Shown: in pieces, positions 31,683 to 42,109 of the stretch
Numbering within the stretch: the first letter of the stretch is position 1
Layout: the number at the start of each line of letters is the position of its first letter
DNA from: Perognathus longimembris pacificus
Lineage: Eukaryota; Chordata; Mammalia; Rodentia; Heteromyidae
Direction of reading: 5' to 3'
NCBI RefSeq assembly: GCF_023159225.1
Contig: NC_063174.1
Location: 38,847,691-38,911,690, forward strand
DNA length: 64,000 bases
Notes under the pieces: model-generated
The model's database searches: none
Told to the model about the DNA's origin: nothing
What the model saw: only the letters and a program-made list of their open reading frames with translations
Translations under genes and position numbers: made by a program

Positions 31683-32815
31683 GCACTGTAGAAATGGTCC
31701 CAGAACCATTATCGGGAAAGTGCAAATTAGCATCGTGATGGTATACCATAATATTTTCACCAGGATAACAAATGAAATAGAGCAGTAATTCTGAATGTAG
31801 AACAACTAAATTGGAAATGATGTACCTTACTCATAGGAGTAATCATAAGTTGGTCCAATTTTTGACCATGTGGTGCCAATCATAGGTACACAGATTCTAC
31901 AGAAATGCACATGTGTGTGTGCTCCAAAGGGTACTTCTAAAAAAGGGTTCTAATAGTTTTGTTTGTGCTAGCAACAAACTATAGTATTTGGCTTTCTGTA
32001 ACAGATGATGACATTCATATTGTTGAATGAAAGAACACAGATAGGAAAGAAAGCATGCATACTTTTATGATCCCAGTGAAATAAATTACTTTTCCCGTGT
32101 TATAAAATAAGAAGTTTGGAAACAACCAATCTGTGGTGCTTGGCTTTGTTAGGATTTGCACACTCCTGTGTGCTTTCCAATTTTTCTAAACATTTAACCT
32201 TAAAAAAAATCTGTTGACCCTAACTCTTCCTGCTGTGCTTTATATTGCATCCTGGAATGCTGATACATAATTAGAATTCTTTGGTGTTGGGCATAATGGT
32301 TCTTAAAAACCTCTTACCTTCATGGGTTTTGCTTTTATTTGGTTGTTTTGGCTTTATTATAAGTTTGAATATTTTGAAGAGCCAGTTAAGTGTTAGCTGT
32401 TATGTTAGGAATAAACTATGGTAGGTTTATAAAATACAAAAATTTGTCACTGTTTAATATGTTTACAAAGAACTAAAATAATGTGCTGATATTATTACTG
32501 GTAATCCTTCAAGTTCAAAGAGAACATTTAATCACTTGCAATAATATGAATCTAGTTATAGTTTAATATATTTCTTGGTTAATTATCTGATTTTATCATT
32601 CTGTGCTTCATAAGACTAATAACACTTACCATATTCTAAATTCTGTGTATTATATTTCTTAGAATGCTGTAGTTTCCTTGAGGGCTGGAACTGTTTGTGT
32701 ATTTTTTCCTAGCATAGTACATTGCTTATATTAAACAACAGCAACTGTTGTTTGCCTCAAAAGTTTATAGAAGACTTTATAGTAAAATTCCCAGTTTTGA
32801 ATTCTAGCACATTTT
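31683..32815. other. Unique noncoding sequence
   Basis: No repeat or exon was recognised. There is A/T-rich sequence around 32400-32660. Confidence 0.45.
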
Positions 32816-32922
32816 CTTCTCTCTCTCTGTCTCTCTTTCCCACCCTCCCTCTCTCTCTCCCTCTTCCTCTCTCTCTCCCACCCTCCCTCCCTCTCTTCCT
32901 CTCCCTCTCTCTCTCTCTCCAT
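32816..32922. repeat. TC-rich pyrimidine tract
   Basis: Just over 100 bases of TC, CCCT and CCTCC units with very few purines. Frames reading through it on either strand (poly Ser/Leu or poly Arg/Glu) are artefacts. Confidence 0.95.
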
Positions 32923-33118
32923 CCAGTTAGCTAGATTTTCATTTTTTATAAACCTACTATAGTTTACAGACAAGACTTATTTGGCTCTTTAAAATATTCA
33001 AACTTATAATAAAGCAAAAACAACCAAATAAAAGGATAAATCCATGAAGGTTTTTAAAAACCATTATGCACAACAGTAAATAATTCCAATTACATATCAG
33101 AATTCTAATTATGTATCA

Positions 33119-33330
33119 GTTCCCACTACTGGGGCTTGAACTCAGGCTGATGTTCTACCATTTGAGTTACAGCTTCACTTTATACACCCTCCTCCCCCCG
33201 TCCCCCATTTCTTTCTTAATTGGAGATAAGAGTCTCAGGGACTTCCTGCTTGACTGGCTTTGAACCGAGAACCTAGATCTCAGTTTCCTCAATAGTTAGG
33301 ATTAAAGAAATGATCCAGCAACACTCAGCC
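33119..33330 (-). mobile_element. Composite SINE (old)
   Basis: 'TACTGGGGCTTGAACTCAGG', 'TTAATTGGAGATAAGAGTCT' and 'CTAGATCTCAGTTTCCTCAA' mark the right arm, spacer and B1-like arm in reverse complement. Part of the right arm is missing. Confidence 0.75.
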
Positions 33331-33357
33331 TATTTTTATTTATTTATTTTTATTATT

Positions 33358-33576
33358 TTTTGTTTTGTTTGGTGCCCCCCCCCCCCAGTCCTGGGACTTC
33401 AACTCAGAGCGGGAGCACTGTCCCTGGCTTCGTTTTTGCTCAAGGATAGCACTCTGCCAAACTTGAGCCACAGCGCCCACTTCTGGCTTTTTCTGTGTAT
33501 GTGGTTCTAAGGAATTGAACCTAGGACTTCATGTATATGAGGCAAGCACTCTTACTAGGCCATATTCCCAGCCCCG
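33358..33576 (-). mobile_element. IDL-Geo SINE with 13-bp target-site duplication
   Basis: Reverse-complement dimer, flanked by TATTTTTATTATT at 33345-33357 and 33577-33589. It lies immediately beyond the 5' end of the composite SINE at 33119. The tail side contains a run of C. Confidence 0.93.
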
Positions 33577-33605
33577 TATTTTTATTATTAATGATGGTGT
33601 TTTAG

Positions 33606-33690
33606 GGCTAGAGGCATGGCTCAAGTTGCCTGACTAGTAAACATAGATCCCCAGTTCAAACCCTGCTTCTACCAAGAAAAAATATATTTC
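33606..33690 (+). mobile_element. ID-like SINE
   Basis: 'GGCTAGAGGCATGGCTCAAG', then 'CCCCAGTTCAAACCCTG' (box B like), then an A-rich tail. Confidence 0.6.
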
Positions 33691-34194
33691 CATATATGTT
33701 TACTACTGAATTTATATTTCCTTATGATTCTGTCTATATTCTACCATTTTGTAATAATTTTGTTGAGGAAGCCTAATAGACAAATCTATTTTAGCTTATG
33801 TAATTTAAAATCATTTTTAAACCAAAGATACAGATACATTACTGTGTTTTCACGATCTGATGGCATTTTCCACTGTGTAGCTTGAAATCCAGATGAATTT
33901 TCTCATGTTCCTTAGAAAGAGGGAGGAAAATTTGGAACTTTCTGGAAGCTGAGTTGTTACTTACACATGGTTAATCAGCCATGGCTGATTAAACCACTGT
34001 ATGAAGTATATAGGAGGAAGCCTGCCTGCTGCATAAAATTCCTTAAAAGATGGGATTCTGGGATGGTGAACACTTCTAGGTGGTTTTCTCCAAGAAGACT
34101 ATTCCTTGTCCTGTTCATCTTTTTTATATTCAGCTTTTCCTTAATTATATTTAATAGAACACTAAACATAAGCAATTGATTAATTGATTTCTTG
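33691..34194. other. Unique noncoding sequence
   Basis: It contains the palindrome at 33971-33992. Frames on both strands at about 33967-34179 are mirror images around it and carry no domain. Confidence 0.45.
33971..33992. other. Perfect 22-bp palindrome
   Basis: TTAATCAGCC-AT-GGCTGATTAA has no spacer and is centred on an NcoI-type CCATGG. Confidence 0.9.
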
Positions 34195-34440
34195 AGTTCT
34201 CTTTTTTGAATATTTTAAGTATACAGAGGTGTTGCCACCCAACAAAGCAGTTTATGAATACAGTGCACCTTAATCAGTGTTACCCCTTTCAGCATTCTCA
34301 CCCATCCTTTTCATCCCACCCCTTCCCTCTCTTTTCTTAATTTTGTAGCATATATATTGAATTTTGTTACTACTTAACAAAGCACCTTTTGCATACAATG
34401 TATCATGATCTGTGTCATCCCTTCAACATTTTGATTTCTT
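34195..34440 (-). mobile_element. L1 3' end, second subfamily
   Basis: 'CCCAACAAAGCAGTTTATGA' and 'CACCTTAATCAGTGTTACCC' match the L1 3' UTR seen at 62105 ('ACTTAACAAAGCAATTTATG', 'CTTGATCCATGTGTCATCCC'). The block appears twice (about 34228-34300 and 34374-34430), so the 3' UTR carries an internal duplication. Confidence 0.7.
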
Positions 34441-34860
34441 GAGTTCTGTGAACCATTCCAAACAATTATCAAATCTAAGCAAAGGGTCATATAAACCCCT
34501 AGTTTATATGGTTTATCAAGAAGACACCCTTTTTACCCATACCTGGCTCTCTGCATCTATTCCATTTGGCTCTTCCTCATTTACATGTAACAAATTTAAA
34601 TTGTAAACATTAATTAACTTAATTGATATCTTGAGTTCTGTGAGCCATTGTAAGCATTCCAACTAGAGGGTCATTAGATCCTGTAGTTTCTATGACTTGT
34701 CTATCAGAAGTACTCAGGCCCTGCCTCTCAGCTGACATCTGAAGGGGGCAGTCTTGATGGAACATGTCCATAACCTGAAAAAACTGGTGGTGTGGGAAAA
34801 CCTCACCTGCCTTAGATATTGGAATTCCTTTGTTATATGTAGAAGAAAGTGTTCGTTTTC
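34434..34860 (+). repeat. Ancient repeat, internally duplicated, unassigned
   Basis: Two related blocks begin 'TTGAGTTCTGTGAACCATTC' (34438) and 'TTGAGTTCTGTGAGCCATTG' (34633), each followed by a 'GGGTCAT' block. The second continues into 'CTGAAGGGGGCAGTCTTGAT' and 'GGTGTGGGAAAACCTCACC'. The pattern is familiar from old mammalian ERV-like repeats. I cannot name the family. Confidence 0.45.
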
Positions 34861-34881
34861 TTTTTTGTATTAGTCAAGATT

Positions 34882-35440
34882 TGTATTAGTCAAGGTTCTC
34901 TAGAGAGATACTACCAAATATGAATTGTGTGTGTCTGCATATGAGTATATGCACATGCATGTGTGCATGTTTATGAAACAATATGGATAAAGAGAGATTG
35001 AGAGTGGTTTACTGATTTTAAGGAAAGAATTGGCTCAGTGCTTTGGTGTTGGCAAGTCAAAAATCTGTATGGCGGATTGTAAACTCAAACAGTTGATATA
35101 GTCTTATAGAGTTTCTTCTTTGAGAATCTTTGTCTGGGACTTAAGGCCCTTCAAGCTAATTGGATGAAATACATTCCCATTATTGAGAATAATCTCTCTT
35201 AATTTCTGGTCACAGATTGTAGATGTGCGTCCCCTTTCATACAAAAAACTGCCTTTAAACCAACATCTAGATTAGTGGATTTTTTTTTTTTTAACAATGC
35301 TGGAGATCTAAGCTAGAATCTCACACATACTAACCATACTCGTAACCACAGATCTACACCTTAGCCCTACATTAGTGTTGAACTAAGTAACCAAGTATTG
35401 TAGCCTCACCAAGTTAACAAATAAAAACTAATGATCATAC
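34882..35440 (+). mobile_element. ERVL (MLT2-like) solo LTR
   Basis: It starts TGTATTAGTCAAGGTTCTCT, followed by 'AGAGAGATAC', the hallmark of MLT2-type LTRs. 'AGAATTGGCTCAGTGCTTTG' follows, and it ends near 'CAAGTTAACAAATAAAAACT', matching the 'CAAGTTGACACATAAAATTA' end of that family. A 16-base direct duplication overlaps its start (34865-34896). An ID SINE interrupts it at 35280. No viral coding region adjoins. Confidence 0.75.
35280..35370 (-). mobile_element. ID element with 7-bp flanking repeats
   Basis: Antisense ID: T-tract, 'GCTGGAGATCTAAGCTAGAA', ending 'ACACCTTAGCCC'. ATTAGTG flanks it at 35271-35277 and 35371-35377. It lies in the MLT2-like LTR. Confidence 0.75.
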
Positions 35441-36989
35441 TTAGTACAGCCTAACCAGGATAGAAAGACAGTGTGATTGGCTGAAGATGCTGATGTTGTG
35501 AATCAACCAGTTGAATATTCGTGCTTCAGGTTCTTAAAAACAGTTCTGTGCTGGTGACCATAGAGCATATGCAGTGATGATGAGGTCTCTGTGTGTTTAT
35601 CCAGCTTTTCCTGAGCAGGCTCTCCTCCCACATTTTGAGTAGTTAAATAGAACAGTTATGATTTCAGCCCATTTCCTTCATGCTTATTTTTAGTGAAAAG
35701 ATCTGTATATTGGCTGCATTTCAGAAGTTTCATAAAGAACCTGATTATTTAGAATTCAATCCAAATGCACAGTTGTTACTGTGGAGAGGAAAGCAAATAT
35801 TGGCTTCTGATTTATTCAGTGTACTCTGAAGAAAAGAATGGAAATTGGTGTAAGAAAATTATGGCTTAATAAATTCAGTGACTGTAGGGCTGATACATTT
35901 AGTGTATATATATACCCTGGAGAATGAAAACTAATGGCTTGCAAAAATATCTCTCTAGTGTATTCCATGGCAGTTCATTTCTTCTGTTAACCTGTGCGAT
36001 TGCTTCTTACATAAAGATGTCACTTCTACTTAAAATGAAAATCTGTGGGTTATGGAATTGCTCTTTTTGAAATAGTGCTGTTAGAAAGCAAAGAAAATGA
36101 ATTAGAGCTGAATCAGCTAGAACCGTCACTTGATGTCTCTGTGTAACTTACCATCTGCTTTAAAGGTTTTTGTACATACTGCCACTCAAAATATGGTCCA
36201 CAATATTCTAAATTCTTAGCAAATGCTCTTATATAACATTTAAACCCAAGAGACATAGATAGTATCTTTGATGCCAAATTTAAAAATATGGCTTATAATT
36301 TTTTTCTGCAGTGTTACAATCTATTCAGTTAATATGATGTGAAGAGCTTTTGCTTTGATGGTAGTGACTATGCTTCTGAGTCCTGCTCCTTATCCTAACC
36401 ACAGACAAATCAGCTTAGCAAGCAGATGACAGTCACATGTGTCATAGACATAGTGGAAACTCAGCATTATACTCATACAAGGTAGTTGATTAGTTTGTTT
36501 AAATTCTAGTTAAATTGATTTCAGGTTTTAATTTTTTTAGGTTGAAAGTTATGCTATTCTAGTATATATAGTATAGTTGAATAAGTTGATAGTTCAACTG
36601 GTCTTACTTGTCCCTATAGGAGACTGACATTTTGTTTTTGCCTTTTCTTTAAATATATCCTCCTCACCCCCCTTATCCATTTTTGTAAATCCATGGTGTG
36701 ACTGATGCTATCTCAAATACTATAACTGGAGTTTGGGAATTAAAGTACTTTCTCTAAATAATAAATGAGTTCTACATATGCCCCCTCACCCTCCATTGTA
36801 ATCTAGTACTTACCCTGGACTTAACCTTGTATCCAAAGCTAGGGACCACCTCTTGGAGTCCTTAAAATAGCATATGCTTTGGAAACAACCACAACACCAG
36901 GGACAAAGCAGAGAAACTTTTATGACCACGAGGAGATGTTTATCCAGCCTTCATTGAGTCTATAACCTAATTTAAAACTTTAATTTATT
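35441..36989. other. Unique noncoding sequence
   Basis: Long AT-rich stretch with no repeat or exon I could recognise. Confidence 0.45.
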
Positions 36990-37850
36990 CTTTAATTTTA
37001 TAACTCATTTCTTTCTAAAAAGGTACTCAAGGCATTGTGTCCCATTCGATTTTCCCTCTTGATACATTTAAAATCATAATCCATGGACTTTACAAACAAT
37101 CTGTTTTGGTTTTTGACTTTACTATTGGAATTTGTGTTGTTTCCAGTTTCTGTGACACCTGTGTCCTGATAAACATAAAACTTTAGGGGTGGAATTATCA
37201 GATAGGCCCATGCTTGACTGTTTTCCCAAAGTGATGATTTACATTTTACAAGGTACATTCCCACCTGAGCTCTGAGCATTTTTCTTGCCCTACATCTTAT
37301 CCTCAAAATTATTTGACTTAAGTTTAGTCAAGTTAATAGATGTATAAAGTTTAGTCAAGTTAAATAGGTGCCTGTAATTGCTAAAGGAATGTAGCCTCAT
37401 TTTGTGAATTTAAGAGTTTACTATAGTTCTCTTGAATTTTTTGTCTTTCTTTCACAGTTACTAGAGTATACATTCTAGATTTTTTTTGTAATTTGATGCT
37501 ACTCTTTTATTTTGTTTATGATGTTCCTTTAATCAGAAGTTCTTTATTGTAGTATACAATGAATTTATTATTTGTCTTTATGGCTTGCCTGTTTTAAATT
37601 GTTAACCTTCTGTGAGGCCATAAAATACTCTTTTATTACCTTTTTAAAAGTGTTCTAATTTTATTGTTAAATGTAAATATTCAGTTAAATTAGAATTTAT
37701 TTTTACATAAAAAGTGGAATGGGAACTCAATTTAATTTTTGCTTCCCATAGATAAGCATATGCACAAGTACCATTATCAAATAACTCAGTCTTTCTCCAT
37801 GCATTTACAGTTCTTACTGTGCTGTGATTATATTTGGTAAGGCAAATCAT
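36990..37850 (-). mobile_element. Old L1 fragment, 3' region
   Basis: Weak but ordered antisense L1 phrases: 'AGGGGTGGAATTATCAGATA', 'GTACATTCCCACCTGAGC', 'TTTATTTTGTTTATGATGTT', 'AATCAGAAGTTCTTTATTG' and 'TGTCTTTATGGCTTGCC'. Divergence is high, so boundaries are rough. Confidence 0.5.
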
Positions 37851-38150
37851 CTTAATTTTTTTGAAAATTGTGATTCATCATGAGCTCCATTTCTCACATA
37901 ATCAGCCTGTCAAGATCTTTAGAAAAGTTGTAGCTATATATGAAAATGTATGTATATGTATAAAAGTGTATTTATTTCCTTTCTCCATCCATTGAGAGTA
38001 CAATAGCAATGAACAGATGTAGCACCTAGGTTTTGAATTGTAAATACAATTTGCTAGTAAAAGGAAGATGATCTTAGAGAAATAGCTGTGTCCATGGTGA
38101 AAAAGAACAAAATGAGACCAAAACATCTAGTTTTAATCTGATTTGATCAA

Positions 38151-38205
38151 ATGGCAACCTGCCCAGATCTGGATTTCTGTTGGCCAGATCTGGGCAAGTT
38201 GCCAT
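38151..38205. other. 22-bp inverted repeat
   Basis: Arms 38151-38172 and 38184-38205 pair with one mismatch (core GCCCAGATCTGG), around an 11-base loop. Confidence 0.9.
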
Positions 38206-38445
38206 CAAATAAATAATGGTAGTAATTGATTGTAGTGAAAAATACTTGTAATGGATTAAAAACCACAATGTATAAAAATGGATGGATTTTTCCACCATTG
38301 TTTCTCCCTTTATTGATTGAATTTCAAGAAAGAAGTTGGTCGGCTCTTTCACTTATTTATGCATTCAGATTTATATATGCACACACTTCTTATTTGCATT
38401 TCATCCTTCTTTCATGTTAATTCCCAGCTCCCGCAGCACTTGCAT

Positions 38446-38493
38446 ATGCTTTATAACTCTTATGATAGTACATGCTTTATAACTCTTATGATA
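38446..38493. repeat. Direct repeat, 22 bp, period 26
   Basis: A 22-base unit beginning ATGCTTTATAACTCTTATG occurs identically at 38446-38467 and 38472-38493. Confidence 0.95.
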
Positions 38494-39427
38494 TTAAATT
38501 ACTGTCGCAAAGGCCTGCCAGCTTCTTTATACTGTGAGATCTGCTAAGACAGGGAGTTTGTATTTCCAGCTTCTTTGTGTAGTCTGATTTCTTGCAGGTC
38601 AGTTATGGAGTGTAGTGAACATATTTCTATTCCTTTCACGCATTTCTCTACCCCTCTTTTCATTTCACTCATGATAAAAGCTCATTGTAATAGAATGTAA
38701 ATCCTTATAATGTGATGCTTGTGATCTTGTCCCTGGCTTTTGAATAATCTCTGCCTGTCCTAATAAATTTGCTTTCCACCCTAGTAACTTTATGACTTTA
38801 TGTGACCCTGGAAGTTATAAGGTCTTAATTAAAATTTAAACACAGTAAAATTAAGTTTACCACATTTAGGTATAAGATAAAATCAAGATCTAGAAATTGT
38901 TAAGCATGCAGGCCTAGAACGTTAAGACTGTGCTATCAGTTTTAGTTCTTTATTTGTAAAATTGAAACTTCCTGTCAATTTAATCTGTTAGCTTGGAAGA
39001 AATTGTTATGCTGGAAATAAATCCATTCCACAGTCCTTAAGAACCTTAGTAAGCATTAAAATTGACATGATATTTGTCTAAAAGACAAGATTGGTGACTT
39101 TCCAAATTGTGCTTTTAAGCAGCTTAAGTTACTTTCTATTCTGTATAGATCATTGAGCACATTATGTTAAAATGCAGGACCTTATCCTACAGGGGTCTTC
39201 ATCCACCCATATGTTACTTTCCTCTCTCCTTTTGTATTACATTCACCTTCTGCCATTCATGTGGGTTCTGGTTCTGTCTATTTACTGCTTATTCTCCAAA
39301 GTCCTTCCTGTATCCTGGAAGAGAAGTTAGTTTGCCATGCAGATCTTACTCTGTAAATAAAGGTGGGACTTTAGGAGCCTGCTATGAGAACACAGGGCAA
39401 CTGGGTGTGATGTCTAGGGACAGGACA

Positions 39428-39635
39428 GTAAAGGTTGAACTCAGGGTTTCATGTTCTCATTCAGCTTGCTTCACTTCTGGTCTTCTGTCACTTGAGTCAT
39501 ATCTTGAGCCTGACATTTGGGATTCAAAGTCTTGCAGATGTTTCTGCACCAGCTAAGCTAGCTTTGATCTTGATCCTCCATACTTCAACCTCCATTCATA
39601 TGTAGGATTATAGGCATGAGTCAATAGTGCCTAGT
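39428..39635 (-). mobile_element. Composite SINE, variant B right arm
   Basis: 'GGTTGAACTCAGGGTTTCAT' followed by 'GTTCTCATTCAGCTTGC' is the variant B right arm. The B1-like arm ends 'GGATTATAGGCATGAGTCAA' on the plus strand. Confidence 0.65.
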
Positions 39636-39719
39636 TTTAGAAAATACAATATTGTGACAGCCAAATTTGAGCCTTCCTAGGAGGTAGCTTTTTCTTTATC
39701 CAGGGTTCCTTCCTAGGGT

Positions 39720-40225
39720 TTGTTTGTAGTCTGCATCATTAGGTACTATAAGTTTTCTAGTTTATATTCTCACCAGCATTGTATGAGAGAAGACAGGTTT
39801 TAAATTTTTAGTCAGTTTGACATATGTAATTTTATAACAGGATAGTTTTCATTTATAGTTTGATAGTGGTAAATGAAGCTAACCATTTGTCCATATGTAT
39901 CCTTATTTGGCCATTTTGATACCATTTTTTTTTTTCCAGTCCTGGGCCTTGGACTCAGGACCTGAGCACTGTCCCTGGCTTCTTTTTGCTCAAGGCTAGC
40001 ACTCTGCCACTTGAGCCACAGTGCCACTTTTGGCCGTTTTGTATATATGTGGTGCTGAGGAATTGAATCCAGGGCTTCATGTATACGAGGCAAGCACTCT
40101 TGCCACTAGGCTGTATTCCCAATCCTTGATACCCTTTTTGAATGACCTTATTCTATTTGTTTTGCTTTTATAGGAGTTCTATATATATTCTGGAATTCTT
40201 TGGATATATATCGAATTTTTTTTTT
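39720..40225 (-). mobile_element. Old L1 fragment, 3' region
   Basis: Antisense L1 phrases: 'CTCACCAGCATTGTATGAGA', 'TATGTATCCTTATTTGGCCA', then after a SINE 'TATAGGAGTTCTATATATAT' and 'TCTGGAATTCTTTGGATAT'. They are in the expected order and split by the IDL-Geo insertion. Confidence 0.65.
39924..40125 (-). mobile_element. IDL-Geo SINE with 8-bp target-site duplication
   Basis: Complete reverse-complement dimer, flanked by TTGATACC at 39916-39923 and 40126-40133, within old L1. Confidence 0.94.
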
Positions 40226-40474
40226 CTGTTCTGAGGCTTCCACCTATACTTTTTTGGCTCTTTAAACATTAAAAAAATTCACTGTATCTAATGTTGCACT
40301 ATGACTGAATGTCATATACAATGAGGAAAGTTAAAATTAGATAATATCTGAAGATAGACATGCTGTTATCCTCAGCCTTGTCAAGATATCACCAGGAAAC
40401 ACCAGTGTTGAAGTAAAAATTTTTATGTTCTTAAATCTCCTTTGATTGGAAGTGCTTTTTTAAAATTTTTTTAG

Positions 40475-40677
40475 TTTTTTTTTTTGCCAGTCCTGGGCCT
40501 TGGACTCAGGGCCTGAGCACTGTCCCTGGCTTCCTTTTGCTCAAGGCTAGCACTCTACCACTTGAGCCAAAGCGCCAATTCTGGCCATTTTCTGTATATG
40601 TGGTGCTGGGGAATCGAACCTAGGGCCTCATGTATACGAGGCAAGCACTCTTGCCACTAGGCCATATCCTCAGCCCC
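40475..40677 (-). mobile_element. IDL-Geo SINE
   Basis: Complete reverse-complement dimer. T/A-rich flanks (TTTAAAATTTTTTT on the left, TTTAAATTTTTTT on the right) are consistent with a duplication but are low complexity. Confidence 0.94.
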
Positions 40678-40692
40678 TTTAAATTTTTTTAA

Positions 40693-41199
40693 AGTCTTAA
40701 GTTTTAAGAGATCAGGATTCAGTATGCAGTGTAAACTGGCCTTAATCCATCCTCCTCTGTTGGCTGAGACTGGAGGCCCAATGCTTTGTAGCCTGGCTCT
40801 TGGTATGTTGGTATCTTTTTCTTGTCTGGCCAAGGATGAAGTTTTTCTCTTGTACTTGTAAATATTATAAGTGATTCCTGTATCTTCAGTTCTATGGATA
40901 TGTCTGTTCACTCCGTGGCATGCTGAATTTGCAGAGATTTTTATGAAGTAAGATGAAGTGCAGTATATAATACTTGAATCAGAGATGTGTATTTCTGTTT
41001 GTTCTTAGAACTATTTTGTTAGATCCTTCAGGTTAGAAATTTAAATTGATTTATCTAGCTTTACGTTACATTAGAGTGAATAGGTTGTATTTTATAGAGG
41101 TTAGACTACATTAAAAAATTTAAGGCTATATGAAGTCCATTGAATAATTTGTACCTCCTACTCCTTGTATTTGTTTTACAAATAGTTTTGGGTAGAGTA
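40693..41199. other. Unique noncoding sequence
   Basis: No repeat or exon was recognised. Confidence 0.45.
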
Positions 41200-41248
41200 T
41201 ATGTGTGTGCATGTGTGCGTGTGTGTGTGCGCGTGCGTGTGTGTATAT
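41200..41248. repeat. TG/CG-containing microsatellite
   Basis: TG repeat with interspersed GC/CG steps (GTGCGCGTGCGTG), a classic alternating purine-pyrimidine run. Confidence 0.92.
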
Positions 41249-41567
41249 TACTGGGAACTGAAATGAGTTTTTTGTTGAGTTGTTGCATGTGATCTATTTC
41301 TAATTTATTTTTATTGCTGAGTCATTTTATTTTTGAATAAAATATTCATCAATTTAGTTACAAGTGGGTATTTGGATTCTTTAAAAATATTTTAAATCAT
41401 AGAATATTTTTTGATACTATAAACTATAGACATCTTTGCTCATGTTTACTTAAATTGCAATTGCTTCCTCCAGGAAGGCTTTATGCTCTTTTCAGAACAA
41501 AGATATTCAACCACTCTATCTTAGTGACCTTTGTCATTTTCTTTAAGTATTTCCATTTTTTTTCCAG

Positions 41568-41625
41568 ATTATACATGATTAATGCAGATGTTGCCACATT
41601 TTCATTGCCATGGCTCAAAAACAGA
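41568..41625 (+). other. Weak candidate exon (58 nt)
   Basis: A pyrimidine-rich tract ends in TTTTTTTTCCAG just before 41568. The string AACAGA|GTAAGTA follows 41625 and is a near-consensus donor. One frame is open across the interval, starting after one base and giving 19 codons (LYMINADVATFSLPWLKNR). I do not recognise the peptide. No matching neighbouring exon was found, and splice-like pairs this good do arise by chance in 64 kb. It is reported because nothing else in the window looks as exon-like. Confidence 0.2.
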
Positions 41626-41667
41626 GTAAGTACTTAACCTACTCATAAAGTATTGATTCTGTTTCAA

Positions 41668-41858
41668 TTCCCTTTCCCCCTTTTCCCTTTCACCTTTTTT
41701 TTCACTCTTCCTCTTCTTCCTTTCCCCCTTCCTCTTTTCGCTTTCCTTTTCCCTTCCTCCTTCCCCCTTTCTCTTTCCTCTTTGCTTTCTCACCCTTCCC
41801 CCTTTCACCTTTGTTTATTTTTCTCCCTTCTGTCCCCAACCTTTCCCTTTACTTCTCA
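41668..41858. repeat. Long polypyrimidine tract
   Basis: About 190 bases of CCCTTT/CCTTCC/TTTCCC units with a handful of purines, running into the tail end of an antisense ID fragment. Frames across it on both strands are low-complexity artefacts. Confidence 0.95.
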
Positions 41859-41912
41859 TGGCCTTGACCATGTCAGACAAGCACCGCATCACTGAGTTAT
41901 ACTCATAGCCAG
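41859..41912 (-). mobile_element. ID element 5' fragment
   Basis: 'CATGTCAGACAAGCACCGCA' and 'CACTGAGTTATACTCATAGCC' are the antisense 5' half of an ID element. Its 3' half and tail are replaced by the pyrimidine tract. Confidence 0.6.
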
Positions 41913-42109
41913 TGTGTTTGAATTTTGTAATTAGAGAGACAGACATAGTGAAACCAAAATGTTGTTTGCAAAAAAAAAATCGTCTTCTCAAATCTTTTTA
42001 TAGTTTAGATTTTGAGACTTGGGCTTTATATATAAATATTTCACAATGGTGAGTTATTGCATCTTGTGAAACACACATTGTTGCCAGTAGGGTAGACATT
42101 AGGGCTGGG

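Larger units (their letters stand above)
37851..39427. other. Unique noncoding sequence with small repeats
   Basis: Contains the inverted repeat 38151-38205 and the direct repeat 38446-38493. No exon was recognised. Confidence 0.45.

Noticed and set aside
32722..32973. Arg/Glu-rich minus-strand frame and Ser/Leu/Pro-rich plus-strand frame.
   Set aside because: They are translations of a TC-rich simple tract.
39164..39556. The longest open frame of the window (130 codons, plus strand).
   Set aside because: No domain, no Kozak or splice context. Its second half is antisense composite SINE sequence.
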